Part shown: positions 16,981 through 27,066 of the stretch, piece by piece | Layout: each line of letters starts with the position of its first letter | Numbering within the stretch: position 1 is the stretch's first letter | Notes under the pieces: generated by a model | Told to the model about the DNA's origin: nothing | What the model saw: the letters and a program-made list of their open reading frames with translations, nothing else | Database searches by the model: none | Made by a program: the position numbers and the translations under genes | Assembly: GCA_017428725.1 (NCBI GenBank) | Contig: JAFRQH010000034.1 | Location: 1 to 64,000 of the forward strand | Source: Bacteroidales bacterium | GTDB taxonomy: Bacteria > Bacteroidota > Bacteroidia > Bacteroidales > UBA932 | Length of the DNA stretch: 64,000 nucleotides | Reading direction: 5' to 3'

Positions 16981-18606
16981 CTACAGGCCGAGTTGCTTGA
17001 AGAAATCGTTGCCCTTGTCATCCACGAGGATGAACGCGGGGAAGTTCTCCACCCGGATCTTCCAGATGGCTTCCATCCCGAGCTCCGGGTACTCCACGCA
17101 CTCGATGCTCTTGATGTTCTCCTGGGCCAGGATGGCGGCGGGGCCGCCGATGGAGCCCAGGTAGAAGCCGCCGTGCTTGCGGCAGGCGTCGGTGACGGCC
17201 TGGCTGCGGTTGCCCTTGGCGAGCATGATCATCGAACCGCCATGGTCCTGGAACTCGTCCACGTACGGGTCCATCCGCCCGGCCGTGGTCGGGCCCATCG
17301 AGCCGCAGGCCATCCCGGCCGGGGTCTTGGCGGGACCGGCGTAGTAGATCGGATGGTCCTTGAGGTACTGGGGCATCGGCTCGCCGGCGTCCAGGCGGGC
17401 CTTGATCTTGGCGTGGGCGATGTCGCGGCCCACGATGATCGTGCCGTTGAGGCTCAGGCGCGTGCTGACCGGGTATTTGGTGAGCTCCGCGAGGATGTCC
17501 TTCATCGGCTGGTCGAGGTCGATCCGGACGGCCTCGCCTTCGCCGGCCTGGCGCAGCTCCTCGGGAATCAGCTCATAGGGTTTGTCGTCCATCTTCTCGA
17601 TCCAGATGCCGTCGGCGTTGATCTTCGCCTTGATGTTGCGGTCGGCCGAGCAGCTCACGCCCAGGCCGATCGGGCAGCTGGCGCCGTGGCGCGGCAGGCG
17701 GACGACGCGCACGTCGTGCGCCATGTACTTACCGCCGAACTGGGCGCCCAGGCCGATCTTGCGTGTCTCCTCGAGCAGGAGCTTCTCCAGCTCCACGTCG
17801 CGGAAGGCGCGGCCGGTCTCGTCTCCGGTGGTGGGCAGGCCGTCGTAGAAATGCGTGGAGGCGAGCTTGACCGTCATCAGGTTCTTCTCGGCGGAGGTGC
17901 CGCCCACCACGATGGCGATGTGGTACGGCGGACAGGCCGCCGTGCCGAGCGAGCGCATCTTCTCCACGAGGAAGGGGATGAGCGTGCCGGGATTCTGGAT
18001 GCGGGCCTTGGTCTCCTGGTAGAGGTAGGTCTTGTTGGCGGAGCCACCGCCCTTGGTCACGCACAGGAAGCGGTATTCGCAGCCTTCCGTGGCCTCGATG
18101 TCGATCTGGGCGGGGAGGTTGCACTTGGTGTTGACCTCCTTGTACATGTCGAGCGGGGCGTTCTGGCTGTAGCGCAGGTTCTCCTCGGTGTAGGTCTTGA
18201 AGACGCCCAGGCTCAGGGCCTCCTCGTCGCAGAAGCCCGTCCAGACCTGCTGGCCCTTCTCGCCGTGGATGATGGCGGTGCCCGTGTCCTGGCAGAGCGG
18301 GAGCTTGCCCTTGGCGGCCACCTCCGCGTTGCGCAGGAAGGTCAGCGCCACGTACTTGTCGTTCTCGGAGGCCTCCGGGTCGTGCAGGATCGAGGCCACC
18401 TGCTCGTTGTGCGAGCGGCGCAGCAGGAAGCTCACGTCGCGGAAGGCCGTGTTGGCCATTACGGTCAGGCCTTCGGCCTTGACCTTGAGAATCTTGTGTC
18501 CTTCGAATTCGGCGGTGGAGACATATTGCTCGGAGCCGGGGATCTTGTAGTATCCAGTCTGGTCTTCGCCGGTCTGGAACATCGGTGCGTATTTGAATTC
18601 AGTCAT
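16981..18606 (-). CDS. Fumarate hydratase, class I (4Fe-4S)
   Basis: 541 residues, the length of fused class I fumarases, which interconvert fumarate and malate. Conserved blocks are [10 protein letters not shown] (cluster Cys), [38 protein letters not shown] and the C-terminal [14 protein letters not shown]. The cluster makes such enzymes oxygen-sensitive, which suits an anaerobe. It begins 10 nt after prfB ends and ends 6 nt before the AsmA-like gene. Confidence 0.95.
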   Translation of the reverse strand: MTEFKYAPMFQTGEDQTGYYKIPGSEQYVSTAEFEGHKILKVKAEGLTVMANTAFRDVSFLLRRSHNEQVASILHDPEASENDKYVALTFLRNAEVAAKGKLPLCQDTGTAIIHGEKGQQVWTGFCDEEALSLGVFKTYTEENLRYSQNAPLDMYKEVNTKCNLPAQIDIEATEGCEYRFLCVTKGGGSANKTYLYQETKARIQNPGTLIPFLVEKMRSLGTAACPPYHIAIVVGGTSAEKNLMTVKLASTHFYDGLPTTGDETGRAFRDVELEKLLLEETRKIGLGAQFGGKYMAHDVRVVRLPRHGASCPIGLGVSCSADRNIKAKINADGIWIEKMDDKPYELIPEELRQAGEGEAVRIDLDQPMKDILAELTKYPVSTRLSLNGTIIVGRDIAHAKIKARLDAGEPMPQYLKDHPIYYAGPAKTPAGMACGSMGPTTAGRMDPYVDEFQDHGGSMIMLAKGNRSQAVTDACRKHGGFYLGSIGGPAAILAQENIKSIECVEYPELGMEAIWKIRVENFPAFILVDDKGNDFFKQLGL

Positions 18607-18616
18607 ATCGCTGTGG

Positions 18617-19684
18617 TTAGTTATGCATCAGGAATTCTTTCATGAAGGCGTTGAGGTCGCCGTCCAGCACGCCCTGCGTGTCGGCGGTCTCCAGGCCCGT
18701 GCGCAGGTCCTTGACCATCTTGTATGGGTGCAGGACGTAGGAGCGGATCTGGGAGCCCCACTCGATCTTCTTCTTCTGGCCCTCGAGCTCCGCCTGCTTC
18801 TCCTGGCGCTTCTTGAGCTCGATGTCGTAGAGGCGCGACTTGAGGATGAGCAGGGCGCGCTGGCGGTTGTCCTGCTGGCTGCGCGTCTCGGTGTTCTCCA
18901 CCGTGATGCCCGTGGGGAGGTGACGCACCCGCACGCCGGTCTCCACCTTGTTGACGTTCTGGCCGCCGTGGCCGCCGGAACGGAAGGTGTCCCACTCGAT
19001 GTCGGAGGGATTGATCTCGATGTTGATGCTGTCGTCCACGAGCGGGTAGACGAACACGGAGCTGAAGGTGGTCTGGCGCTTGCCCTGCGCGTTGAAGGGG
19101 GAGATGCGCACGAGCCGGTGTACGCCGGACTCGGCCTTGAGGTAGCCGTACGCATAGTCGCCCTCATACTGGATGGTGCAGGACTTGATCCCGGTCTCGT
19201 CCCCCTCGATCTCTTCGGTCACGGTCATCTTGTAGCCGTTGCGCTCGCCCCAGCGCATATACATACGCATCAGCATCGCGCTCCAGTCGTTGGCTTCCGT
19301 GCCGCCGGCGCCGGAATTGATCGTGAGCACGGCGCCGAGGTTGTCCCCCTCCGCGCCGAGCATATTCTTGAGTTCGAGGTCTTCGATGAGGCTGCAGGCC
19401 TGCCGGTAGGCGCCGTCGATCTCGGTGCCCTCCGGGTCGAGCTCCTGGAGCACCTCCAGGTCCTCGACCGCCGTCCGGGCGCCGTCGAAGGCGGCCACCC
19501 AGGCCTTGACGCCGCTCAGGCCCTTGAGGAAGGCCTCGGCCTGCTTGGGGTCGTTCCAGAAATCCGGCGCCTGGCTCTGCTGCTCCTTCTCCTTCACTTC
19601 CTCGCGCTTCTTCTCTATGGCAAGGCACTGGCGGAGCGTCTCCAGACGCTCCTGCAAATCTTTGATCTGTTCCTGGGTAATCAT
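18617..19684 (-). CDS. prfB: Peptide chain release factor 2, no programmed frameshift
   Basis: 355 residues. RF2 identity is shown by the UGA-recognition tripeptide SPF (195-197) and the catalytic GGQ (240-242) in [12 protein letters not shown]. At the position where many prfB genes have CTT-TGA-C and a +1 frameshift, this gene reads CTT GCC in frame (L21-A22). It is therefore one continuous frame without that autoregulation site. First gene of a four-gene operon with its own promoter. Confidence 0.96.
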   Translation of the reverse strand: MITQEQIKDLQERLETLRQCLAIEKKREEVKEKEQQSQAPDFWNDPKQAEAFLKGLSGVKAWVAAFDGARTAVEDLEVLQELDPEGTEIDGAYRQACSLIEDLELKNMLGAEGDNLGAVLTINSGAGGTEANDWSAMLMRMYMRWGERNGYKMTVTEEIEGDETGIKSCTIQYEGDYAYGYLKAESGVHRLVRISPFNAQGKRQTTFSSVFVYPLVDDSINIEINPSDIEWDTFRSGGHGGQNVNKVETGVRVRHLPTGITVENTETRSQQDNRQRALLILKSRLYDIELKKRQEKQAELEGQKKKIEWGSQIRSYVLHPYKMVKDLRTGLETADTQGVLDGDLNAFMKEFLMHN

Positions 19685-19690
19685 ATGTGT

Positions 19691-19733
19691 ATCCTATCTT
19701 ACAAAGATAGGATTTTTTCTCCTTACAGACAAG
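19691..19733 (-). promoter_or_regulatory. prfB promoter overlapped by a perfect 10-bp inverted repeat
   Basis: On the minus strand TATCTTTG (19709-19702) matches the -7 consensus, and CTTG (19733-19730) lies 20 nt upstream. The -7 box sits inside a perfect inverted repeat, ATCCTATCTT/AAGATAGGAT (19691-19713, 3-nt centre). The repeat could be an operator, or a terminator for a read-through plus-strand transcript since T-run 19714-19718 follows. Confidence 0.6.
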
Positions 19734-20475
19734 CGGCCAGGGCGTGCAGCGTAGTTGCGTCCCCGGAGGAGAGGAGTTGGAGGGAGTAGTCCGACGCTTC
19801 GTCGTCCGTGGGAATCCCGCGTTCGCGGAGAATTTTGAGCACCTGCCGGGCGACGGCGGGTGCGGGGTCGATCACGCGGACGCCGGGACCGGCGATGCGC
19901 TCGATGACGGGCCGCAGGAAGGGATAGTGCGTGCAGCCGAGCACGATGGTGTCGGCCCCGGCGTCGAGCAGCGGCTGCAGGCTGGCGCGCACCACGCGCT
20001 CGACCTCCGGGCCGTCCAGCTCCAGCCGCTCGACCAGTTGGACGAAGCCCTCGCCGACGTGCTCCTCGATCCGCACGTCGTGCTGGTACAATCCCTTGGT
20101 GTTGAGGTATTTGGATGCCTTGAGGGTGCCAGCCGTGGCCAGCACGCCGATCACGCCGCTCTTCGTGCCGAGCGCGGCAGGCTTGACGGCCGGCTCCATC
20201 CCGATGAAGGGGATGTCGAACTCGGCGCGCAAGGTGGCGATGGCCGCGCCTGTGGCCGTGTTGCAGGCCACCACGACGGCCTGCGCCCCCTTGTCCAGCA
20301 GCAGGCGCGTGATCGCACGCGCCCGGTCCTGGATATACTCCGCGCTCTTCTCCCCGTAGGGGCAGTGAGCATTGTCGGAGTAATAGATGTAGTGAGCGGA
20401 AGGGAGGACCTTCCGTATTTCTCGCAATACTGAAAGTCCTCCCAAACCTGAATCGAATATGCCTATGACGGCCAC
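19723..20475 (-). CDS. murI: Glutamate racemase
   Basis: 250 residues. It makes D-glutamate for peptidoglycan. The two catalytic cysteines are in VVACNTATG and LGCTHYPFL, and the substrate-binding start IGIFDSGLGGLSVL is intact. The start is GTG 20475. It is the last gene of the envelope operon, 4 nt after the DUF6515 gene, and fits there with NamZ and the AmpG-like transporter. Confidence 0.95.
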   Translation of the reverse strand: MAVIGIFDSGLGGLSVLREIRKVLPSAHYIYYSDNAHCPYGEKSAEYIQDRARAITRLLLDKGAQAVVVACNTATGAAIATLRAEFDIPFIGMEPAVKPAALGTKSGVIGVLATAGTLKASKYLNTKGLYQHDVRIEEHVGEGFVQLVERLELDGPEVERVVRASLQPLLDAGADTIVLGCTHYPFLRPVIERIAGPGVRVIDPAPAVARQVLKILRERGIPTDDEASDYSLQLLSSGDATTLHALAACL

Positions 20476-20479
20476 CTTG

Positions 20480-21961
20480 CTAAAGGGTGTTGTACTGGTT
20501 GTACTTTTCGGCGAGTTCGCCGGTCAGCTGGCCCAGGACTTCGAAGTACGGGGAGCCGTCGATGATGGTCATCTGGAAGACCGTGTCGTCGACCTTGTAG
20601 TACTCCTTGCCGTCGATGGTGATCGTCTCGTAGTCGTCAGGGAGCTCCTGCACGAGGGCGCCCGCCGGCGGGACGATGGTGATGTACTTGCCGTTCTTGT
20701 CCTTGGTGAAGAACACGCCGTCCTCGTAGTAGTACTCTACGCTGGCATCGGCGTAGCCCTGCACCAGGCCAAGCTTGTTGGCCTCCTGGTAGGCCTTGGC
20801 GGCACGCTCGGTATTGAGCGCGATCTCAGCATTCTGCTGCGCGATCGTGGCGTTGTTGGCCGCGATGGTGGCATTCTGGCTGGCGATGGTCTGGGCGTTC
20901 TCGTTGATCGTACGGTACGTGTTGTACACGTCGTAGTAGTAGGAGAAGCGGCAGACGCTGTAGACCAGATTGTCCAGCACCGGGTCGAAGTAGACCCCGA
21001 ACGGAGGACGGCAGATGTAGTAGTGGCCACCGTAGTAGCGGTAGTAGATGCCGTCGAGGATGTAATAGGGCACGCCCCAGTAGACCTCGCGGATGTAACG
21101 GGCAGGCAGGTAGGACACGCGGTAACCGAAGTAGTGGTGGCCGCCGTCCCAGAAGCGGACTGCACGGTTGAACGGCATCGGGTCGCGACGGCGGGGCGGG
21201 ATCCGCTCGATGTTGCGGCCCGGACCCGGACGCATCCGGATCTCGCGCGGCTCGCGGCTGCCGGAGTAGTTGCGCGGAGCGCTCTCACGGCTGCGGACCG
21301 TGCCGGGCGCGCTGCGGTCAGTGCTCATACCAGGCTGAGGCTGGTTGCGGTTGACGCTGCTGCCGGAACGGCCGCGGTTGACGGTGCCGGCAGTGGTGCC
21401 TGCGCTGCTGCGGGTATTGGACCCGCCGCGTGCGGGCTGGCCGACGCTGGGACGCGTCTGCGTGCCGCTGGTGCTGCCGCTGCTGCCCACGCTGCCCGAA
21501 CGGGCGGACGTGCCGTTGGTGGGCCGCTGCTGGCGCACGGTGGTACCGGAGCTGCTGCCGGTGGAAGGAAGGGCCGGGCGCGTGACGGTGCTGCCGCTGC
21601 TGCGGGTGTTGGACCCGCCGCGGCTCACCTGGCCGGAGCTGCTGCTGCCCGTGCTGGGACGGGTCGGCTGCGAGCTACGGCTCGGCTGCGAGCTACGGCT
21701 CGGAGAAGACATGGAAGGCTGGCTGCTGCGGGGAGCCGCAGAACCGAGACCCTTGGTATTACCGGCAGAGCCGGATCCTCGCGTCTGGGAAGACGGAGCG
21801 GACATCGAAGTGGAAGGACGGCTGCCGCCGCTGCTGCGGGAGTTGCCGCCGCCCGACCCTCCGCGGGAATTGCTACCGCCCCTGGGCTGAGCGTCCAAAG
21901 GGATCGCGATCATAGCCGCTGCGGCTATTGCGATCAGGCTGAGAGTGGTCAAGCGTTTCAT
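20480..21961 (-). CDS. DUF6515-like secreted protein with low-complexity N-terminal half
   Basis: 493 residues with a signal peptide ending IPLDAQ. Residues about 26-235 are a Ser/Gly/Arg/Thr/Pro low-complexity region. A Tyr-rich segment follows (VPYYILDGIYYRYYGGHYY), then a coiled coil built from seven-residue repeats (IASQNAT, IAANNAT, IAQQNAE, IALNTER), then a C-terminal beta-rich part. This is the layout of DUF6515 proteins, whose function is unknown. It lies within the peptidoglycan-turnover operon. Confidence 0.75.
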   Translation of the reverse strand: MKRLTTLSLIAIAAAAMIAIPLDAQPRGGSNSRGGSGGGNSRSSGGSRPSTSMSAPSSQTRGSGSAGNTKGLGSAAPRSSQPSMSSPSRSSQPSRSSQPTRPSTGSSSSGQVSRGGSNTRSSGSTVTRPALPSTGSSSGTTVRQQRPTNGTSARSGSVGSSGSTSGTQTRPSVGQPARGGSNTRSSAGTTAGTVNRGRSGSSVNRNQPQPGMSTDRSAPGTVRSRESAPRNYSGSREPREIRMRPGPGRNIERIPPRRRDPMPFNRAVRFWDGGHHYFGYRVSYLPARYIREVYWGVPYYILDGIYYRYYGGHYYICRPPFGVYFDPVLDNLVYSVCRFSYYYDVYNTYRTINENAQTIASQNATIAANNATIAQQNAEIALNTERAAKAYQEANKLGLVQGYADASVEYYYEDGVFFTKDKNGKYITIVPPAGALVQELPDDYETITIDGKEYYKVDDTVFQMTIIDGSPYFEVLGQLTGELAEKYNQYNTL

Positions 21962-21972
21962 AATTGCGTGTT

Positions 21973-23232
21973 TTAATAAATGTAGTACTTTTCGGACAGC
22001 TTCTTGAAGGCTTCTACTTCCGCGGACCAGAATCCGGAGATGTCGGAGACTTTCATCGTCTGTCCGAACTTCGTACTGACAAAATCAGTGCCGCAAACCT
22101 TGTTGAACATCGAAAGTCGGTCAGAATTGCCCGAAAAAGGATTCTTTTTGTAGAGCTCCCAGACCGCCTGCATCACGTAAAACTGTGTGAGTGTGATAGT
22201 TGCAGCTTCGTAGTCGGTATAGAAATATTGTACGCCGTGGATGAGCTTTCCGGCCAGCCGGCCGGAGATGGGCTGGTAGTGGATGGTCCGCCAGGCCACG
22301 CCGGGGACCTTGTAGCTGTCGAGTTTGTCCTTGAGCTTGTCGGCGTCGACCCACTGCTCGGCGAAGGTGGCGAAGGGGAGGGTGTAGCCGATGCCGATGT
22401 TGAGGTAGTTGTACATCTCCCCGCAGAGGCCGGCGGAGGGGTAGCAGATGGCGGTCTCGGCGTAGGGGATGTTGGGGGAGGGCAGGATCCAGGGCAGGCC
22501 CGTGTCGGCGAAGAGCATATCCCGCTCCCAGCCCTCCATCGGCACGACGGTGAGCTTGCACTTGAGCGGCTCCAGCTTGCCGTTCTGGCCGCGGTTCATC
22601 CCCTCCTCGTTGATCATCCGGGCGAGTTCGCCCACCGTGAGTCCGTAGATGTAGGGGATCTTGTACTGGCTGACGAAGGAGTGGTAGCCGTCGCGCACGA
22701 GGCTGCCCTCCACCTTGCGTCCGCCCAGCGGATTGGGGCGGTCGAGCACCATCACCGGGATGCCCAGCTCGGCGCAGGTACGCATCACCAGGCCGAGCGT
22801 GGAGATGAAGGTGTAGGAGCGGCTGCCCACGTCCTGGATGTCGTAGACCATGATGTCGATGCCCTCCAGCATCTTCTTGGTGGGCTGGCGCGTGTCGCCG
22901 TAGAGCGAGTGCACGGGCAAGCCGGTGCGGTCGTCCTTGCCGGACTCGACCTTGCCGCCGGCGTAGATGTCGCCGCGCACGCCGTGCTCGGGGGCGTAGA
23001 GCGCCACGAGCTTGACATTGGGCGCCTCGTAGAGGATCTCGATCGTGGATTTGAGCTGGCTGTCCACCCCGGAGGGGTTGGTGACCAGCCCGACGCGCTT
23101 GCCTTCCAGGCCCGCGAAATTGCGGTCCAGCAGGACCTCGATGCCGGGTTTGACCCGGGCGGAGGCGGCCAGCCCTACGAGGAGCAGCGCCGCCGCGCAA
23201 AGAATGTGACGAATACCGTTGCCAGACAACAT
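21973..23232 (-). CDS. namZ: DUF1343 exo-beta-N-acetylmuramidase (NamZ-like)
   Basis: 419 residues with a signal peptide (LCAAALLLVGLAASA). DUF1343 motifs are clear: VGLVTNPSGVD, ALYAPEHGVRGD, DIMVYDIQDVGSRSYTFI, MVLDRPNPLGG and PSPNIPYAETA. Characterised NamZ enzymes release N-acetylmuramic acid from the non-reducing end of peptidoglycan chains. The start ATG 23232 overlaps the transporter gene by 58 nt. Directly upstream is an AmpG-like transporter, consistent with muropeptide or MurNAc recycling. Confidence 0.88.
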   Translation of the reverse strand: MLSGNGIRHILCAAALLLVGLAASARVKPGIEVLLDRNFAGLEGKRVGLVTNPSGVDSQLKSTIEILYEAPNVKLVALYAPEHGVRGDIYAGGKVESGKDDRTGLPVHSLYGDTRQPTKKMLEGIDIMVYDIQDVGSRSYTFISTLGLVMRTCAELGIPVMVLDRPNPLGGRKVEGSLVRDGYHSFVSQYKIPYIYGLTVGELARMINEEGMNRGQNGKLEPLKCKLTVVPMEGWERDMLFADTGLPWILPSPNIPYAETAICYPSAGLCGEMYNYLNIGIGYTLPFATFAEQWVDADKLKDKLDSYKVPGVAWRTIHYQPISGRLAGKLIHGVQYFYTDYEAATITLTQFYVMQAVWELYKKNPFSGNSDRLSMFNKVCGTDFVSTKFGQTMKVSDISGFWSAEVEAFKKLSEKYYIY

Positions 23233-24440
23233 ACCATTACGACAATAAAGAATCCGACATAGCCGAGCCGCTCCTGCATCCAGCCGGCAAACAGGCCCGG
23301 GATCATCATCGACAGAGCCATGAAGGCCGTGCAGATGGCATAGTGCGAGGTCTTGAACTCTCCTTCGGAGAATTGCATCATATACAGCATATAGGCGGTG
23401 AAGCCGAAGCCGTAGCCGAACTGGTCCGCCGCCACACAAAGATAGATGCTCCACAGCGCAGAAGGTTGCACGGCGGCGAGCAGCAGGTACACGGCGCAGG
23501 GCAGCGCCAGGGCCATCGACATCGGCCACATCGCGCGCCGCAGGCCCACGCGCGCGGCGTAGAGCCCGCCCAGGATCCCGCCGACGGTCAGCGCGATCAC
23601 GCCCACGGTGCCGTAGACCAGGCCCGACTGGGCAGTGCTGAGGCCCAGTCCGCCCGCCTCGACGGGGTCGAGCAGGAAGGGCGTGAGCATCTTGACCGAG
23701 AAGGCCTCGGGGAGGCGGTACAGCAGCATGAACACGATGGCCAGCCACACCCCCGGCTTCTGGAAAAACGTCACCCACGCCTGTGCGAAGCCCCGGAAAA
23801 TCCTTTGCGTCTCGCCGGCGCCGGAGCGCGGCTCCTCCGCCTCGACCTTCGGCAGGAACCGCCAGTGCCAGAGAGTGACCAGGCCGAAGAGGACGGCACA
23901 GACCAGGAGCGTGATGCTCCAGGCCCGCGGGATGGCGCCCAGCCGCTCCTCGAGCACGCCCGCCAGCACCACGATGACGCCCTGCCCGAACACGGAGGCG
24001 ATCCGGTAGAAGGTGCTCCGGATCCCCACGAAGACCGACTGCTGCTTCTGGCCGAGCGCCAGCATATAGAAGCCGTCCGCCGCGATGTCGTGCGTGGCGG
24101 AGGCGAAGGCGATCACGTAGAAGATGACCAGCAGCAGGCCGAAGGCGTCGGGGCTGACGCTGAGCGCGAGCGCGGCGAAGCCCGCCGTGCACAGCGCCTG
24201 CATCACCAGGATCCACCAGCGTTTGGACCGTATCACGTCCACGAAGGGACTCCACAGGGGCTTGATGACCCAGGGCAGGTAGAGGAGCGAGGTGTACATC
24301 GCCAGGTCACCGTTGGACATGCCCAGGCGCTTGAACATCGTCACCGAGATCACGTTGACGACGAAGTAGGGGATGCCCTCGGCGAAATAGAGCGTGGGCA
24401 CCCAGAACCAGGGGGATTTGGGGTTATTCGATCGTTGCAC
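23175..24440 (-). CDS. AmpG-like MFS transporter
   Basis: 421 residues with about 12 hydrophobic segments and the N-terminal signature SPWFWVPTLYFAEGIPY seen in AmpG-type permeases. AmpG imports GlcNAc-anhydroMurNAc peptides; related Bacteroidota carriers import MurNAc. The start is GTG 24440, inside the end of the SpoIID-type gene. Adjacent to namZ, so the substrate is likely a NamZ product. Confidence 0.87.
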   Translation of the reverse strand: MQRSNNPKSPWFWVPTLYFAEGIPYFVVNVISVTMFKRLGMSNGDLAMYTSLLYLPWVIKPLWSPFVDVIRSKRWWILVMQALCTAGFAALALSVSPDAFGLLLVIFYVIAFASATHDIAADGFYMLALGQKQQSVFVGIRSTFYRIASVFGQGVIVVLAGVLEERLGAIPRAWSITLLVCAVLFGLVTLWHWRFLPKVEAEEPRSGAGETQRIFRGFAQAWVTFFQKPGVWLAIVFMLLYRLPEAFSVKMLTPFLLDPVEAGGLGLSTAQSGLVYGTVGVIALTVGGILGGLYAARVGLRRAMWPMSMALALPCAVYLLLAAVQPSALWSIYLCVAADQFGYGFGFTAYMLYMMQFSEGEFKTSHYAICTAFMALSMMIPGLFAGWMQERLGYVGFFIVVMVCCLATVFVTFFARRRCSS

Positions 24441-26490
24441 CGGGATAGTAGTGTTGCAGGATTTGACGGTAACCGAAGCCGCGGTCGGCCATCACGGCGG
24501 CACCGATCTGGCAGAGGCCCACGCCGTGGCCCCAGCCGCGGCCGCGCAGGATCCAGGCGCCGGCGGGGTCGCGCTCCACCTCGAAGGCGGAGCTCTTGAG
24601 GTGCGAGGTGCTGAGCGCGCGGCGGATCTTGAGTTCCTTCCCGATCACCTCGCTGCGCTTGGTGCCGGTGATCCGCAGGTATTTGATGCGGCCGGACGGG
24701 CCGCGCTCGAGGCTCTCCAGCGCCTGAATCTCGCCGAAGTCGATGCCCGTGCGCTCCCGCACCAGGGCGGAGAGCTCCGCGGCGCCGTAGCGCACCGTCC
24801 AGTCGTGGAAGTCCTTGGTGGACTGGTCGTAGTCGTTGAGGACCTGGGCGAGGACGGCGTCGTTCTCGCAGTCGCACCAGGGGTCCTCGACGCTCTGTAG
24901 GTAGGGGAAGTCGACGTCCTCCCAGCAGGTGCTGAACAGCTCGGTCCGGCCGCCGCAGCACTTGGAGTAGCGGGTGTCGCAGAGCGCCCCCTCGCAGCGG
25001 AGCACCTGTCCCCAGGTCTCGTCGATGGCTGTGCGGACCTTGTCGCCCACGGCCATGGTAAGTCCCTGATACCTCTGACAATGGTCGTCCGCGCAAACAT
25101 CAAAATGCTCGTGGGCCGAGTGGTCCCGCATCCGGGCGAGGAGCCAGCTGCGGGAGATCACGGCGTGGGCCTTGAGCAACTCGAGGGAGGCGCTGGACTT
25201 CATCTCCGAGGAGATGACGCTCAGCAGGTAGTCCTCCATCCCCACGAGGTTGACCGCGCGGACCTTGTCCCCCTCCACGATGAACTTCAGCCCGCCGGCG
25301 AACTTGAGCGTGCGCTTCTGCTCCCAGTGGAAGTCGATGCCGATCAGCACGTCGTGGAGCACGAACGAAGGTTCGGCGAAGAGGGTGGACCGGGTGATGG
25401 CGTCGAAGTACAGCTCGTCGTAGAGCGTGCCGTTGTAGTCGATGCGCCCGTCGCACCAGCGCACGCGCTGGGGGCCGGCGCCGTCGGAGATAATCTCGAA
25501 GGTGATCTCCTCCGCCGCGAGGATGCCCACGGCCACGCGCGGCTGCGTGCGCGTCAGGCGCCACTCGATCATCTCCTGCTCGTGCTGCGGGATGGTGACC
25601 TCGTCCAGGATCTCCTCCAGCTGTGCCGCCGTGACCTTGTCGAAGTCCTCGCGGAACGGTGCGATGAACAGGCCCGCCATGTCGGCGGCGCCGGGGCTGA
25701 TGGTCAGGTGGTCGGGGCCGGCGGCGTCGTAGTGGTGCGAGCGCTTGGCGGAGCGCATCACCACGAAGGCGCGCAGCTCCGCGTCCTTCTTGTATGCGTA
25801 GAGGTTGAACTTGGGCTCCGTCTCGCCAGGGTTGCGGTCCGTGCACTCCAGCAGGCGGTAGAAGAGCTTGGTGAGCGACTTGGAGGTCGCGGCCTTGAGC
25901 GCGAACACGCCGCGGCAGTAGCCGGCGAAGCGGTAGAGCGTGGCGTCCTTGACGGAGGCCAGCGGCGCGCCGGGCGCGTCCAGGAAGGCGTCCACGGCCG
26001 CCTCGAGCGGCATTTTGAGCCGCGGGGCGGCCTGGAAGTGGAGGTGGTCCGGGGCGGAGGCGCCACTCTCGGGGCCGTTGTAGAAGACGGTGAAATCGGG
26101 ATACTTGGCAGCAAAGTCCAGCATGTCCGGCAGGTGGTGCCAGATGGCCTGGGGGAGATGCCGGTCGCGGGCGATCACCAGGTGGTCACGGAAGATGGGG
26201 TAGGGGTTGACCTGGACGTTGTACGTGCGGCCCTTGCGCCCCTCGAACTTGATGTGGCGCTGCTCGGCCGGGCGGTGGGACTCGCACAGGAAGCAGGCGC
26301 GCGCCGCGATGGCTTCCGGCGAGGTGTCGGCGGTCGAGGAGCCGACGCGCTCGGGGTTGAACTGGACGCGGCAGGGGAGACCGCAGACGGTCAACTCCTT
26401 GGTACGGACCGTCTTGAGGGCCCGGAAATTGGCTGCGGCCAGGGGCCAGACGGACAGCTGGTCCTTGATGAACTTGTGCAACGCTTGCAT
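24424..26490 (-). CDS. DUF4922 - SpoIID/LytB fusion protein
   Basis: 688 residues from ATG 26490, overlapping the NUDIX stop (TGATG). The N-terminal half (about 1-310) resembles DUF4922, a HIT-like ATP adenylyltransferase fold, with APDHLHFQAAP near residue 150. The C-terminal half (about 320-688) is a SpoIID/LytB domain: MEDYLLSVISSEM, LLKAHAVISRSWLLA, TRYSKCCGGRTELF and GRGWGHGVGLCQIGA. SpoIID-type proteins are lytic transglycosylases or amidase enhancers acting on denuded glycan. No signal peptide is visible, which is odd for a peptidoglycan enzyme. Confidence 0.85.
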   Translation of the reverse strand: MQALHKFIKDQLSVWPLAAANFRALKTVRTKELTVCGLPCRVQFNPERVGSSTADTSPEAIAARACFLCESHRPAEQRHIKFEGRKGRTYNVQVNPYPIFRDHLVIARDRHLPQAIWHHLPDMLDFAAKYPDFTVFYNGPESGASAPDHLHFQAAPRLKMPLEAAVDAFLDAPGAPLASVKDATLYRFAGYCRGVFALKAATSKSLTKLFYRLLECTDRNPGETEPKFNLYAYKKDAELRAFVVMRSAKRSHHYDAAGPDHLTISPGAADMAGLFIAPFREDFDKVTAAQLEEILDEVTIPQHEQEMIEWRLTRTQPRVAVGILAAEEITFEIISDGAGPQRVRWCDGRIDYNGTLYDELYFDAITRSTLFAEPSFVLHDVLIGIDFHWEQKRTLKFAGGLKFIVEGDKVRAVNLVGMEDYLLSVISSEMKSSASLELLKAHAVISRSWLLARMRDHSAHEHFDVCADDHCQRYQGLTMAVGDKVRTAIDETWGQVLRCEGALCDTRYSKCCGGRTELFSTCWEDVDFPYLQSVEDPWCDCENDAVLAQVLNDYDQSTKDFHDWTVRYGAAELSALVRERTGIDFGEIQALESLERGPSGRIKYLRITGTKRSEVIGKELKIRRALSTSHLKSSAFEVERDPAGAWILRGRGWGHGVGLCQIGAAVMADRGFGYRQILQHYYPGATIE

Positions 26491-27062
26491 CACAACAGGG
26501 CTTGCAACTTATCTTTGATGCGGGCGTATTCGCCCTCGAAGTTCGGGGTGAGGATGCCTTTGCCGAGCGCCTGCGCGATCTCGTCCGGCGTCCAGAAGCG
26601 TCCGCCGGCCAGTTCGTCCGGGTCGGGGCGGATCTCGTAGTCGCCCACTGCGGCGAAGATGTTGACCAGCTCGCGCTCGCTGTCGGACTCGAAGAAGTAG
26701 AATCCCAGGTCCTGGGGCAGGAAGTCGTGGAGGTGCAGCTCCTCGGCGGCCTCGCGGTAGAGGGCCTCCAGGATGTACTCGCCGTAGGAGACGTGGCCGC
26801 CCACGGCGGTGTCCCAGCGCAGCGGGAGGAGGTCTTTGTGGGCGCCGCGCTGCTGGAGGTAGATGTTGCCGGCACGGTTGATGATGTGGAGGTGGACCAC
26901 CGGGTGCAGGGGTTTGTCGGCGTGGTTGTGGCAGCGCGTTCGGGGCGCCTGGGCCACGACGTTGCCGTAGTCGTCGATGACCGGCACCATCTCCACGGCC
27001 CGGGCGCGTTTGGCGCCTTTGAGCAGCGGCGCCGGCGATGCGGGATAGATCAGTTCAAGCAA
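26490..27062 (-). CDS. NUDIX hydrolase
   Basis: 190 residues from TTG 27062; an ATG at residue 25 (MVPVIDDYGN) is a possible alternative start. A Nudix box GGHVSYGEYILEALYREA(A)EEL is present, so it should hydrolyse a nucleoside diphosphate derivative. The LHPVVHLHIIN segment resembles the YfcD and isopentenyl-diphosphate isomerase-like branch. The actual substrate is unknown. Starts 4 nt after the HU-like gene. Confidence 0.85.
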   Translation of the reverse strand: MLELIYPASPAPLLKGAKRARAVEMVPVIDDYGNVVAQAPRTRCHNHADKPLHPVVHLHIINRAGNIYLQQRGAHKDLLPLRWDTAVGGHVSYGEYILEALYREAAEELHLHDFLPQDLGFYFFESDSERELVNIFAAVGDYEIRPDPDELAGGRFWTPDEIAQALGKGILTPNFEGEYARIKDKLQALL

Positions 27063-27066
27063 GGCG

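Noticed and set aside
24424..26490. Frameshift or missed gene boundary between DUF4922 and SpoIID parts
   Set aside because: The frame is continuous with no stop or start-like site between the domains, so a true fusion is the simplest reading.
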